DNA from: Podospora bellae-mahoneyi
Taxonomy: Eukaryota > Ascomycota > Sordariomycetes > Sordariales > Podosporaceae
Reading direction: 5' to 3'
DNA: 64,000 nucleotides
NCBI RefSeq assembly: GCF_035222275.1
Contig: NC_085886.1
Span: forward strand, 558,001 to 622,000
The notes under the pieces were generated by a model. The model searched no databases. It was not told the origin of the DNA and saw nothing but the letters and a program-made list of their open reading frames with translations. This document shows positions 1 through 12,358 of the stretch, piece after piece. The position numbers and the translations under genes were made by a program. The stretch's first letter is position 1. The number at the start of each line of letters is the position of its first letter.

Positions 1-90
1 GCCGTCGTCCGTGGTGATCTTCTGCATCTCCCTTGCCAACCTCCGGCAGCCTGCATCTCGCTGCACACATCAACACGAGCAGTTGCCACG

Positions 91-3000
91 ATGAAGTTCA
101 GCGTGGTGGTTGCCGCCGCCCTGGCAAGCGGCGCTCTTGCCACTCCCCAATATCCTCCAAAGGTACGCATGTTCCTTCTGTTGAGTCAGTCCTACGCCTC
201 CACTGGCCACGAGCTCTCCATCGAGCCTAAGTTATCGTCTACAAGATTCGGTGGTCAGAGCTCTCGAAGCTGTGAACCTGTCTTTGCTTTCTTCTGTTGC
301 TCAACAGTTTGGCTGCCCTCACGCTTATCTCAGCCGCTGCACAAAACCTCTTTATCCAGATTGATACCGAACTGATCCTGCATGATCCGCAGCCAACATG
401 CAGCTTATACATGCAGCCTTCTGGCTACCCTTTCTTGCTGCCAGAGCCGCACCTGCTGACAACCACGCACAGCTCATCAAGAGAGACCTCGCGTACTCAC
501 CTCCTGTCTACCCTTCGCCATGGATGAACCCGGAAGCCGATGGATGGGCAGAGGCGTATGTGAAAGCTCGGGAGTTTGTCTCCCAGATGACGCTGTTGGA
601 GAAGGTCAACTTGACGACTGGTACCGGGTAAGTATCACCTGCTCAGATCGCCCTAACGCCATGACTGACGCTGGTATAGTTGGGCCTCGGAGCAATGTGT
701 CGGTCAAGTAGGAGCTATCCCTCGCCTGGGGCTCCGCAGTCTTTGCATGCACGACGCCCCCCTTGGAATCCGTGGAACCGACTACAATTCCGCCTTCCCT
801 TCAGGTCAGACAGCTGCTGCTACATGGGACCGCCAGTTGATGTACCGCCGTGGTTATGCCATTGGCAAGGAAGCCAAGGGCAAGGGGATCAACGTGATCC
901 TTGGACCTGTCGCCGGCCCTCTTGGTCGGATGCCCGCTGCTGGGCGAAACTGGGAGGGTTTCTCTCCGGATCCGGTCTTGACTGGAGTCGGCATGGCCGA
1001 GACTGTCAAGGGACATCAGGATGCGGGCGTGATTGCATGCGCAAAGCACTTTATTGGCAATGAACAAGGTACTTGCAAACAGACCGGCAAGATGGCTGTA
1101 GTTCAACCGCGCTAATATGGCCACAGAACACTTCCGCCAAGTCGGCGAGGCTCGCGGTTATGGGTTCAACATCAGCGAGACTCTTTCCTCCAATATTGAC
1201 GACAAGACGATGCACGAGCTTTATCTCTGGCCCTTTGCCGATGCCGTCCGCGCCGGTGTGGGCTCTTTTATGTGCAGCTACCAGCAGGTCAACAACTCCT
1301 ATGGATGCCAAAATTCCAAGCTTATGAACGGTCTTTTGAAGGATGAGTTGGGCTTCCAGGGGTTCGTCTTGAGTGATTGGCAGGCCCAGCATACCGGTGC
1401 AGCTGCCGCCGCGGCTGGTCTCGACATGTCGATGCCGGGAGATACCGAGTTCAACACTGGCGTCAGCTTCTGGGGTACTAACCTCACTGTGGCTGTGCTC
1501 AACGGTACTGTTCCAGCTTATCGGATCGACGACATGGCCATGCGTATCATGGCAGCTTTCTTCAAGGTGGAGAAGAGCATTGAACTGGACCCCATCAACT
1601 TCAGCTTCTGGTCCCTCGACACTTATGGGCCTATTCACTGGGCCGCGGGCGAGGGCTACCAGCAGATCAACTATCACGTCGATGTCCGGGCTGACCATGC
1701 AAACCTCATCCGTGAAATCGCTGCCAAGGGTACCGTTCTTCTCAAGAACACCGGCTCCCTGCCCCTGAACAAGCCCAAGTTTGTGGCGGTGATTGGAGAG
1801 GATGCCGGACCTAACCCCAACGGACCCAATTCTTGTGCCGATCGCGGGTGCAACAACGGCACACTCGCGATGGGCTGGGGTTCTGGCACTGCCAACTTTC
1901 CTTACCTCATCACGCCAGACGCTGCCCTGCAGGCCCAGGCCATCAAGGATGGGTCTCGCTACGAGAGCATCCTGACCAACTATGCGGCATCCCAGACCAG
2001 GGCCTTGGTATCGCAGGATAATGTCACCGCCATTGTTTTCGTCAACGCTGACTCTGGTGAGGGATACATCAACTTTGAAGGCAACATGGGCGATCGCAAC
2101 AACCTGACACTCTGGAGAGGCGGCGATGACCTGGTCAAGAACGTTTCCAGCTGGTGCAGCAACACCATTGTGGTCATCCACTCCACCGGTCCCGTTCTCA
2201 TCAGCGAATGGTATGATAGCCCGAACATCACTGCCATCCTCTGGGCCGGTCTTCCTGGACAAGAATCCGGCAACTCCATCACCGATGTTCTCTACGGCAA
2301 GGTTAACCCCTCTGGCAAGTCGCCATTCACCTGGGGCGCCACCCGCGAGGGCTACGGCGCTGATGTTCTTTACACCCCCAACAATGGCGAGGGCGCACCC
2401 CAGCAGGACTTTTCCGAGGGTGTGTTTATTGACTACCGCTACTTTGACAAGGCCAACACGTCTGTCATTTATGAGTTTGGCCACGGCTTGAGTTATACTA
2501 CCTTTGAGTACAGCAACATCCAGGTTACAAAGAAGAACGCTGGTCCCTACAAGCCAACGACAGGCCAGACAGCTCCCGCGCCGACCTTTGGGAACTTTTC
2601 GACGGATATTAGCGATTACCTGTTCCCCGACGAGGAATTCCCCTATGTCTATCAGTATATCTACCCCTATCTCAACACCACCGACCCGAGGAATGCTTCT
2701 GGCGACCCGCACTTTGGCCAGACGGCCGAGGAGTTCATGCCCCCGCACGCGATTGACGACTCGCCTCAGCCGTTGTTGCCGTCTTCGGGCAAGAACTCTC
2801 CCGGTGGCAACCGGGCGCTGTACGATATCCTGTACGAAGTCACGGCGGATATCACCAACACGGGGGAGATTGTGGGAGACGAGGTGGCCCAGCTGTATGT
2901 CTCTCTTGGCGGGCCTGATGATCCCAAGGTGGTGCTGCGCGACTTTGGCAAGCTCAGGATCGAGCCGGGTCAGACGGCCAAGTTTAGGGGGCTGTTGACG

Positions 3001-3120
3001 AGGAGGGATTTGAGCAACTGGGATGTGGTGAGCCAGGATTGGGTCATTAGTGAGCACACCAAGACGGTGTTTGTGGGGAAGAGCAGTAGGGATTTGGGGT
3101 TGAGCGCTGTTTTGGAGTGA
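91..3120 (+). CDS. bgl1: secreted GH3 beta-glucosidase (BGL1 type)
   Basis: Hydrolyses cellobiose and short cello-oligosaccharides to glucose outside the cell. Four exons fit splice consensus and frame: 91-162, 473-627, 680-1068, 1127-3120, giving 869 aa, close to the 860 aa of Aspergillus aculeatus BGL1, which it follows closely throughout. Residues 1-18 are a signal peptide. The GH3 N-terminal barrel, the alpha/beta sandwich and a C-terminal fibronectin-III-like domain are all present. The catalytic nucleophile is Asp289 in [15 protein letters not shown] and [11 protein letters not shown] are substrate-pocket motifs. There are many N-glycosylation sequons. The first intron (163-472) is unusually long; other acceptors at 403 and 416 are weaker or out of frame, and the chosen one has a CTGAC branch site just upstream. 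The promoter is almost wholly outside the window. Family and exons 2-4 are very sure; exon 1 is slightly less so. Confidence 0.95.
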
Positions 3121-5229
3121 TACCCGTTCAAAGGGGGGAATTATGTTTTGTGTTATGGCATTGAATTAGCTGTTGTAGCGTTTTTGACTTGTTATACTAT
3201 GGATTATTACCTTGATGCACCTTTTGCTCACCTTTGGCTTGGTTGTCAGCCCTCATGTTTGTCAGAAATTGGTCACGGATGTGATGGTCAAGAGTAGTCC
3301 GTCCTCGGTGTCTCGGTGGGAAAAACCCCCCTTCCAGATTCACCAAGGAACTCTTCCAACCGAGACTTCCACCAGCAGCAGAGTTCCCGCCTCCTCCTCA
3401 CGAGGGCTTTTCCCACCCGCGGATCCCGAGTTTTCTTGCGCCAAAAGATCACATCACGATCAAGGAATCGGAAAAGTTGGAATGAAGTTGGATTGCTGAT
3501 ATGCGAAGGACTTGGACATGGAATTTCCAGCCAATAGGAGGGCGAGCTTCGATTTCTCAACCGGTCAGGAACCCCCCTCTCTTTTTGTGCGACGTTGCAA
3601 TGGGCCTTGACCAATCACGAATTGGGGGGGGGGGGGCTGCGAGGGCTGCTTGTGTGCATGCGGTTTGCATGGTGTCAGACGTTAATGAGCTTGTTGGTGA
3701 TGGGATGGGAGTGGGTTGAGGGTTGATGAGTTCAAGATGGGCTGTGGGGGGTTGGGAGAGCTGGAGGGGATGGAGTGTTGGAGAGGTGTTCATGAGGGTA
3801 TTCAGGGACTTTTATGAGGGTTTTAGGGATCGGAACTCGGGGGGACATATTTGACAGAGATTTCGAGAGCCTACTTGCAAGAGAAGAGGTGATGATGATT
3901 GTGCAGATGGAAACAGCCGTCTAGGCAGCACTATAATAACCTCTCATAGTACCAGAGGAAGATTTAAGCTTGTGTCTTAGTACTCTGCATCCTGCAAGGT
4001 GCTCAAAGACGAACGAACCAAGACACGGATATCTTCACCGTCTTCTGGCATCCTTTCAGTAACACAATGCACTGTAGAGTGGCGGATTGTTCTTTTCCTC
4101 CGAGTATAACTCTTTCCATGGCAGCCAGCGGGTACCAGGAGTTCGTTCCGCCAATGACGTGATTGGCCGGACCTGACGGCTTCACCTGCCAGGTGCGAGC
4201 GGAGTCAGGTCATTGGCCACCTCAGGGTCATGGCTGGCTGCATCAGGCATCCGCAATTGACCAAGAGAGCTTCCAAAAACAAATCTTTCCATCTCGACTT
4301 CAACACGAACTCCCGTCCGGTCGACCACACCGTGGACCAGCAGCATCTCCGATTCAACCCGAGCTCTGTGTTCCAGGAACTCTCCGGGATTTATTTCAGT
4401 AAATAAACAGTCGTCTGCTTTGCCAGAATGGTCTTGTCTTTTGTTCCGAGTCTCTCGCGGCTCGTGGGGGAGGCCAGCCGCTGCGAGGGAGCGGCACGAG
4501 ATTGCCAGTGCCGCGGTTGACATCCACGACGAGCTTCTTATCGCTGTGGCAGCTGGATTGGTAGGACCCCTACAGCTGGACCACATGGCTTGCACGCTTC
4601 TTGATAGTGTAAATTGAATGAGCTTTTGAGCTTTCTGCAGGCCAAACGTCACCCATCTTCAAGCTGTGTCTTCGAAGATCATAAACTCTCATGTCGATAG
4701 AGTCAGTTGATGGTCAGAATGATCCAGTCTAGACCTACAGTCTAGAGTACAATACGACCGATAAGATTAAGCTGACATCCATTGCTATATTCGGTCCAAG
4801 CCATGAGCCCTGTCAGAACGACTCGAGCTATCTACACCCACGCCCACGTCCACATGCCAAGCGCAACCTTCAGGGATACATCTCACCCACCCACTCTTGA
4901 ACCCACCCCTCCATCACGCCCAAGCCAGACATACAGCGCCGTTGCGAGGCCTTGCCCCGGAGCCCTACACATGTGGCATCATGTACCTCGCCATGCATCT
5001 TTCCAGTCAGCAAGTAAGAGCCCTATCCGGGGTCTGTAACAAGATGATCTGGTCCACCAGACCGCATCTAGACACCCTGCAGGTGAAAGATATGACTCCA
5101 GCCGAGCCAAAGACTTGATATAGGGATCACTTCCACACCTCTCCCACACTCGGAATCGGTACCTTTTCTGCTCAATATCAACCACTGTGTTTGCCTCCGA
5201 ACCACCACCGAGCAATCACATCACTCACG
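3121..5229. other. intergenic region, 2.1 kb
   Basis: No convincing gene was found. Open frames on both strands overlap each other and lack recognisable domains. A run of 13 G lies at 3624-3636. The last few hundred bases are C-rich and are probably the promoter and 5' leader of the downstream Zn2Cys6 regulator. Confidence 0.5.
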
Positions 5230-6837
5230 ATGGCATCACGCATCACTCCGGTGTCCGAGTCTGCAGCCGCTCTTCCCGAAGCTCGGAGCCATTCACCCTG
5301 GCGACGATCGGCTTGTGATCGATGCAGAAGCCAGAAGCTCCGTTGCACACGCAAGAAAGAGGACGACACAAGCACCCCGTGCACAAGATGCCTTCGTATT
5401 CGATTTCCTTGCTTTACCAGTCCGGCCAAGCCACCGGGCAGGCTTGCACACAGAAGAGCCCAAGCAGCAAACAATGCATCCCTCTGCGATGTTGCTCAAC
5501 ATCAACCACCTTTCATGTCCTTACCTGGCAGCGGACATGCCATGACCTCGGGAGACCAGATGGCTTGCGGTAACCCTCTATATGCTCCATGGCCCTACAC
5601 TCAGCAGGGGTCTGAGCATCCGGTGGTGATGGAGGATAGCTCCATGATCATCCCTTGGGCAGATGCGAGTCACGCCATCGACGCCTTTGACTTTTCTGTT
5701 CACAACAACACACTGTTGATGGACGCTCACACTTTATGCGGCAACCACCACATCCACCCCTCGACACAACATCAGACGTCCACCATGTCTCTTCCATCAC
5801 CTCCCGAGTATCAACCCTTCAACCCAGAGGATGGCTTTACCATGAAGCCCATTCCGACACACAAATCCTCCCGCCAGGGAGACCCAGGGGTCTTGCTTGC
5901 AAGCCTACAACAAAGCCTCTCAAAGCAACTCCTCCACACAAAGTCCCTGCCTCGAGACTTTAGCATCCTCGACACTCTTCTACCGGGCTCAACCAAGCCC
6001 ACCGACGGTTTCGACCCTTTATCCTCAGTCCTGAGCAGCACCTCTGAGCTGATCGAAATCTCGCAACTATTCCATCGACCTACAGACGAAAACAGCCACA
6101 ACAGATCACCCAGCATCACCGATGACAGTGTTCAGGGCGCATCACGATGGCCATCACCCGCCTCGAGTCCTTCTCGGATTCCCGGCCAGGGGTACTCTGC
6201 GGCCTCATCTACGGCAGCAAGCTCCCCATCATCGTCCACCATTGTCGACCCGGCATTGGGAGGAGCACCACGGAGAAAAAACCACCAGCTCAACGGCGCG
6301 AACCTCCTGACCATGGTGTCCTGCTATCTCCAACTCATCACCATCTACGACGCCATCTTTGGACATGTGCTGCTCGAAGCGGCGTTTGCCATGACAAGGA
6401 GGCCAGGCGGGAACAATATGCAGCATGCCTTGGCGCATGCTATGCCTATTGATCTTTCTAGGGGATATCATGATTTCGGGTATGAGCAACAACAGTACGA
6501 GGTGAATCACTGGCAAAGAGCCGGCTTGCTAGCTCGAATGGTGGATGGGCAGTTGGAGGGGGTGGAGAGGGCTTTGGGGTTGCCGAGACAGTATTGTGTT
6601 TCTTTGTCGATGCAGACGGCCACCGCTGTGGAGCAAGGGTCGCTTTCTGGACGTGAGGCGAGAGGGTTGCTTGGGGTGATGCTGGGCGGGGCGGCAACGG
6701 GGGTGAGGTACGAAGGGGAGATGATGGGGGAGGGGTTTGTAGCTAATAGTGTCGAGCAGGAGGGGGTGAATATGGTTACTATGTTGCGGGAGAAGCTGGG
6801 GGGGTTGTTGCAGGGTTTGGAGGGGGTTGGGTGTTGA
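5230..6837 (+). CDS. Zn(II)2Cys6 transcription factor, AflR-like
   Basis: Fungal-specific nuclear DNA-binding regulator, single exon, 535 aa. The zinc cluster uses Cys29, Cys32, Cys39, Cys51, Cys54 and Cys61 (CX2CX6CX11CX2CX6C), followed by a basic-Pro linker. The middle is Ser/Pro/Gln-rich and probably disordered. Near residues 360-400 there is a helical SCYLQLITIYDAIF segment like the conserved region of AflR-type regulators of secondary metabolism. The start is the first ATG (5230, context CACGATGG); an open frame extends 13 codons further upstream but without an ATG. Neighbours are a beta-glucosidase upstream and a 2.6 kb gene-free stretch downstream, so no metabolite cluster is evident around it. 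Target genes cannot be inferred. Confidence 0.88.
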   Translation: MASRITPVSESAAALPEARSHSPWRRSACDRCRSQKLRCTRKKEDDTSTPCTRCLRIRFPCFTSPAKPPGRLAHRRAQAANNASLCDVAQHQPPFMSLPGSGHAMTSGDQMACGNPLYAPWPYTQQGSEHPVVMEDSSMIIPWADASHAIDAFDFSVHNNTLLMDAHTLCGNHHIHPSTQHQTSTMSLPSPPEYQPFNPEDGFTMKPIPTHKSSRQGDPGVLLASLQQSLSKQLLHTKSLPRDFSILDTLLPGSTKPTDGFDPLSSVLSSTSELIEISQLFHRPTDENSHNRSPSITDDSVQGASRWPSPASSPSRIPGQGYSAASSTAASSPSSSTIVDPALGGAPRRKNHQLNGANLLTMVSCYLQLITIYDAIFGHVLLEAAFAMTRRPGGNNMQHALAHAMPIDLSRGYHDFGYEQQQYEVNHWQRAGLLARMVDGQLEGVERALGLPRQYCVSLSMQTATAVEQGSLSGREARGLLGVMLGGAATGVRYEGEMMGEGFVANSVEQEGVNMVTMLREKLGGLLQGLEGVGC

Positions 6838-9428
6838 AGTTGGAGCTGGCTTTGTTTTTGTTGGGTACACACGTGGGGAGTTTTGGGCATTATTGGAGTT
6901 GTGGTTTTTGGGTAGAGCATAGCGTGGTACACAAGTGGGAATATAATGCCTTGAGTTTTGCTTCTGAATGGGATCTGGAGTTTTCCACCAGTATGCTCTC
7001 TCCTGCCTTCTCTTGGTGGCTTCTAAGGTGAGAAGTGCCGAACATGGTTGATTACTGATCGTTTACGCGTTCAAGAGAGGGATCCCCGGACCGTACAGTG
7101 TATGAAGACAAGTAAGGGAGGTGGGCATGCAGTTATCGGCCCGCGCTGTCAGCGCCCGCCTTGGTAGGAAAAGGGAGGTTCTCGATCATCGGCTGGTTCT
7201 GCCGAGACAGGGAGCGCAGAGAGGGGGGGGTGGTAGAAGTCGACCTGTCTAGGTACACACCCCCTTCCCATGGGGAGATTGAGGCAAAGCTACAATACGT
7301 ACCGTGAGACGCGAGAGGCACGCCACCGACCGGTGGGGAAGGTGTGGTATGCATGACTGCGCTGGGCATGTGTGGCGTGGAGTACTCGAGGCTTTGTCTC
7401 TCTCGTACCTTGAAGGGATGGCTACTATTGATTTGCCGGATGGTTTTTTTGTGGATGGCTGTGCCGTCTGGCTTTTACACCGTACCCGCCGCTCGGTTGG
7501 GGTTTGTTTTCCCCAGGCCAGGGGCCGGTCTAAAGTAAGGTGCTGTGAAGGCTTGTTTTGTTTACTTGTCACTGAGGGAGGGGGGGTGGGGGGGGGTTGC
7601 AGATGAAGGGCTGGCTGGGATAGCAAGATGTGTTTGAGACTTCTTGTTTTGATACAATCGTGATTTTCGGAAGGTATTATCACGCTTAGAGAGGAGTGTG
7701 TTTCTTTTCAGTCACTCCTACTCCTACCTGATGATGGGGCAATGAGATGGCATGGTCCGAATTTCAAAATGACTAGGGAAGAGGAAGCTTAATATTATTT
7801 TTATCCACCTCATATCTGCAACGGTTCGGAGCCTCTGCGAAGGTTGACGTTCGGAGATGGCTGGCATCATGACCATCATCTTGATCGGGGGGTTAGGCCG
7901 AGACACGTGCCTTGCTCACTTGGGTATCTATCTGATCAAGTTACTGAGTTTTCCTAGTGTCATATCCCTTCACTTATTAAAGATTGACTGAGCAAGAAGT
8001 ATCAGACGAGGGTGTCATGGAAGTCGGCGGGTAATTTCCATATGCACATGCTGGGAGATCTAGTAAGGTACCTCAGGAAGCTGATAGAAGATAACCGCCC
8101 CAGGTGTCTCTGGTTAGAGAACGCATGGCGATCTCCTGAATGACGATGATGACGCGAGATGTCAGACTGGACTCGAAGGGTGGTGGTGGCTTGAGAAGCC
8201 GGAGAAATCACATTCGGGCTGACAGAGGTGGAATCAATCTTCCAGGATCGATCGCGTGGTGGCGTCGCAATGGTGTGTGAACCTTTTTTCTCGTAGCATA
8301 TATCATACCTAGGTAGGTATGCACTTTAAACCGTTTAGTTCTGCGGCTGAAACAATCTGGATTTTGGAACCTGGGGTGTTCGTGGTGTGATGCCGAAACG
8401 GCAAACCCGAATGCAGAAAAGAGGCACATGAGGCTAAAGCATCCGGTAGCCGGTAATGGGGTGGGGAGCATCGCGGTGGCTTCTTTAGTTCGCTTCAAAA
8501 TATTGATGCCTGGTTTGCGCCCCCGGCTCATGATGACAATTGGCGTTGAGTGCTAGGATGGTGGATTAGTAACTGTACCCTGTTTGATCCCGGTGTGATG
8601 GCTGAAAATGTGAAAGATCGTGATGAAGGATGTGATTGACGTCGATCACGGAGATTTACTAAGTGGTTATTTTTGAACTTAGGTTAAGGCTGCTCCCGTC
8701 GCCAAACATCCTTGAATTTGGTTAATGATGAGGGTTGCATTAGTTGCGGTTGTGATGGAGCTCATTCTACACTTCGCTGATGAAACGCCCATTTTTCGCC
8801 GATCATTAGTATATCCTGACCAACATGCTGGGTACCCACCGAGAACATACTCCAAGCCAAATGTGATGGAGTGTTTCTCGTTGCGGGTGCTTGTGCTGCT
8901 GTTTTCAGTGTGGAGAAGCACACCACATTCAGGGGCCCCCTTTTCAAGTGTGTGTCTCAGGGGCGAAGGCAAATTACTGACGTGTTTCTAAGACGACGCG
9001 ACTACCTTAGGTCATTTCCTTCACGAGTTGAACTTGTCTCGATAACAATGCTATCTCTTTTTCATCACCCTACCTGGTCAAAAATTAGAAAAGTCATAAC
9101 CTCCGGTATTCGGTCAGCCGGCCTAAACCACGTCTCCGATGTTCCAGAAACTTGCGGCAAAAAAGAAAATCACGCCCCAGCACGAGACAAAGAGCTTCCG
9201 GCTCACTAATAATATGGTGTGACAGTTGACACCCCTCAGTTGTCGTCCCATCATACTGAAATGCATTACTGGGACTTGTCGGCATTGATCGGGCCAGCGT
9301 GCTATTTCTTGGGAGCCATAAGAACTGAAACTGGCCTACAAACCGGTGCATATCCAGAGAAAGAATTCTTCACTGCATGGATCTCTTCAATTTGCAAATT
9401 GAAAAATGTTGCAGGATACATTAAAAGC
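6838..9428. other. intergenic region, 2.6 kb
   Basis: No supported gene. Contains an almost pure G tract (7575-7596, one T inside), a shorter one near 7220, and a TACCTAGGTAGGTA motif at 8306-8319. The part nearest 9428 is the 3' side of the CYTH-like gene on the opposite strand. Confidence 0.5.
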
Positions 9429-10365
9429 TTATGCCATATCGGTGTAGTTGCCAGTGGCTCCCTCATCCCCATCAGGTTCCTGAGGCCCATACCTGTCCAT
9501 GATCAGCTGTGTCTTGAGCGAGTCACTCGGCACAAGCCATCCCTTTTCCGTCAAGTATTCACCAAGAACCTTCTGTGTGCATCCGGCATGATTCCCATTA
9601 TCACTCTTGAAGGAGATCTCGACAATGTTCTCGGTGCCTGTATCAGTGTCCTTGCTGCGAATAGGCCAGATTTCGACATCAACTTCGACTCCTTCCCACC
9701 TGCCTTCATACCGCTCCGCCGAGATCGGACCGTAAATAACGGCTTGAGAAAGGAGGCTTGTTCCCCATTTCTCGAATGACCAGTCGTCAAACTTGCCGGG
9801 GATCTGGTCTCCAAGCAACTTTCTAGACTCTTCTTCACCAGGTAGCCCCATCTCCTTCTTCCCCACTGTTCCCTTCTTGACCTTCTTCTTGCGGCTGATA
9901 CTCAGGGTCTGCTTCTGAAATCCCCACTCCACTTGTGCATCGTACTTGGTCTCAGTAGTATCGAAACCGTCGTCTCTGGCTACAGTGAGAGCTGTGAGAA
10001 GATCGCCAGTATCGATAGCCCCGTCGGCTTGGTGATCGATGATTGGGTATCGCTTTTTGTAAGTCAGTTCATAGCCTGACTCGCCTTCGATCTTGCGAAT
10101 GCGAGGAGACCATCCCGCGTTGTAGATCTCTCTGGAGGGTGTGTCCAGAAACTGAACATCCATTCTGCTGGGTTTCTCGGGGAGTTTGAAGGCTGCACGG
10201 AGGATGTCGTTGGGCTTGGATGATGCTGGGTCGAAAACCTTGGTGGCATCAAGGAGAAATTTCACCTCGAAATCAGGCACCATGGTTGATTTGACTGTAT
10301 GGTAGTGATTAGCGATCAAGTTCATACATCAAAATACTGTTGCAGGCTGGCATACCGTTCGCCAT
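9429..10365 (-). CDS. CYTH-like domain protein
   Basis: Two exons on the minus strand, 10356-10365 and 9429-10294, with a 61-nt intron (GTATGC...CATACAG), giving 291 aa. The first exon carries only ten coding bases (MAN plus one base); splicing gives a start beginning MANVKSTMVPDFEVK. Residues 11-15 (D-F-E-V-K) are a variant of the ExExK signature of the CYTH/triphosphate tunnel superfamily, whose members hydrolyse inorganic or organic triphosphates with metal ions. Alternating charged strands such as RIRKI, YELTYKKRY and VEVDVEIWP fit a beta-tunnel. A Lys-rich loop near residues 150-165 is probably an insertion. It is clearly different from the thiamine-triphosphatase-like CYTH gene at 35.6 kb. 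Substrate unknown. Confidence 0.72.
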
Positions 10366-11899
10366 GATGAATGCTTTGCTACGTAGCCACCGATACTGTG
10401 TCAGGGCCTGTAGGATAAGGTATAACGGCAATAGATGATTCCACAGTCGTTAACATGTTGAACCCCTTTATACTCATTTTCTTACACAGCTCTCTTTCTC
10501 TTCGATCGGGGACTCCGTGTATACAATGACAGAAGTACGGTATAATATTGAACGCCCTAGCCTCATTCAAAAAGGCTATCGCGGTTAGGGTGCAATACTG
10601 TGCAAGACACAAGCTGAGTGTGGATGAATCCGAAGCTTTTGAGTGGTCAATTCTTCATCACGCCGACACCACCTGCATCAGGGATTCAGCTCTGACCAAA
10701 TGCAGATCCTAACAGGCCAATCTCGACCACCTGAACAAGTCACCCTCACACTCCTTGCGCTGATCACCGACTCGGATTTATGCAAAGACAAGCCCAGGCC
10801 ATGAGCAGTCAGCCCTATGAAATGATGCCATCCTAGTGGCAGGCACGAGAGTACCTGTCAACAGTTTAACCGGCGCGGACGAACCCGATAGTTTGGCATC
10901 CCAGATAACTTTATATCGATCAAGTGCCGCAGAGGTAGGTTCCGTATTTTATGGGGATTTTCCTTTCCATCAGTTTTACACCTGGCGGTTGTATGTACTG
11001 GATTCTCTTTGAAAAGCTGAAAAGCCTGCCCACCATTAACCCTCTGAACCCCTCAGCCCCTGAGCCCCTGACCCCCCGACACGCTTTTCTGACTGTAGTT
11101 GAATCATCGCAAGCACTCGATCCCGCATTTACAAAAGTCTATCTCAACAGCATACTATCACACAGGTGAAAGAGATAGCACCACGTCCCTAACATTCACC
11201 CTATCAGCTTTATGCATTGAGCGGACCGGAGGCAACATCACTCAGTAATCTTGAAGAAGAAAGCGAGTTTCCAATGGCTATGCACTCCATAAACGGAGAC
11301 GCTCGCTTCATCCCGTCCCTCCTTCATAGCGGAAGCCCTCATCCATCACCGGCCGTGGTGACATCACTGCCCATGCGTTGCGAGGAAGCGAGTATGAGTT
11401 TGCTGCGGCGGTATCGCTTGTAGCAGGTAGCCAGTGTCTTCCGTCTATTTCTCTCCACAATCAACACCTCCTGGGAGAACCTTGGCTGCATCTTGTCCGG
11501 CATCGAAGGCGCTTTGTCGGCAACGATTCCCGACGGGAAGGCTACTTTGACACCCAAGATAACCTGGTTCCCTGCCATGTTTCAAGATCGGCGATGTGGA
11601 TACCCAACCGCTTGGGCACCTGCCAATACTTCTTTTTGTAGTGGCTAGCCCATAGACTCAAGCATCTACTGCCTGTTATAAGCTTTACTATCGAGTAAGG
11701 ATTAGTCCAAACTCCGAGAACTAACATCAGGAAGAGGCAGTTCAGTACAAGCCTATGATATGGTAGCGGTAGACCTAATATATAGCAGGTCATGTATGCG
11801 CAGTCTGGACCTAGCTTGGCATCTTCATGCACTTGAAGTCGACGACGGATGACTTGTCAAAAAAAAAAAAACCTCGAGACGGGACGTCATCCGCCGTTG

Positions 11900-12066
11900 C
11901 CCCGGTTTTTGGGATCGTGGCGGACGGCAGTCCCATTCCGTCTTGCCGCATTGATTAACCAAGTGATTAACCGCCTCGCGGTCCACCAATCGTCTCTCTC
12001 CACCCAACCCGGTTTTGGAAGCTATCACGCACCCCGGACCACGTGTTGGGTGGTATTTGTGTGGGG
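11900..12066. promoter_or_regulatory. three CreA/CRE1-like sites upstream of the AA9 gene
   Basis: The hexamers CCCCGG (11900-11905), CCCCGG (12032-12037) and GTGGGG (12061-12066) fit SYGGRG, the binding consensus of the fungal carbon catabolite repressor, on one strand or the other. They lie 290-460 bp upstream of a cellulolytic gene, where such sites are usual. The motif is short and occurs often by chance, so function is inferred only. Confidence 0.4.
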
Positions 12067-12248
12067 TACAACACCAAGATCTGTTCACGGGACGCCGCTG
12101 GGAATCGCCGAGCGAGCGGTAAACAGGAGGAGCCGCAGCGAACAGACTGGAAATTGGAGGACCGCCGGAGCCGGTGCGACTTTCCAATGAAAAGTTCCAA
12201 AGAACAGGATTGTAGAATAACACCGTGGAGGCCTTGGGTGTGGACTTG

Positions 12249-12255
12249 TATAAAT
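12249..12255 (+). promoter_or_regulatory. TATA box of the AA9 gene
   Basis: TATAAAT lies 104 bp before the AA9 start codon, in a position normal for a strongly induced fungal secretory gene. Confidence 0.55.
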
Positions 12256-12358
12256 CCATCCATGGCCGCCATCTTCCAGGGCTGATGATTGTGACAGCCT
12301 TCAGCTTGCCTTGACAACTCCAAAGCAGCCGCCTCCAGCACCTTCACAATCAGCAGCC

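Larger units (their letters stand above)
10366..12358. other. intergenic region, 2 kb
   Basis: No supported gene. A run of 12 A lies near 11860. The right half is the promoter region of the AA9 gene and holds carbon-catabolite-repression-like sites and a TATA box, listed separately. Confidence 0.5.

Noticed and set aside
1051-3057. 668-codon minus-strand frame opposite the beta-glucosidase
   Set aside because: Antisense shadow of a certain GH3 gene; no family match of its own.
4163-4402. Possible transcript near 4.2 kb
   Set aside because: Frame of 79 codons without start context or similarity to a family I know.
4182-4652. Minus-strand open frame of 156 codons
   Set aside because: No domain, heavily overlapped by frames on the other strand, composition like intergenic DNA.
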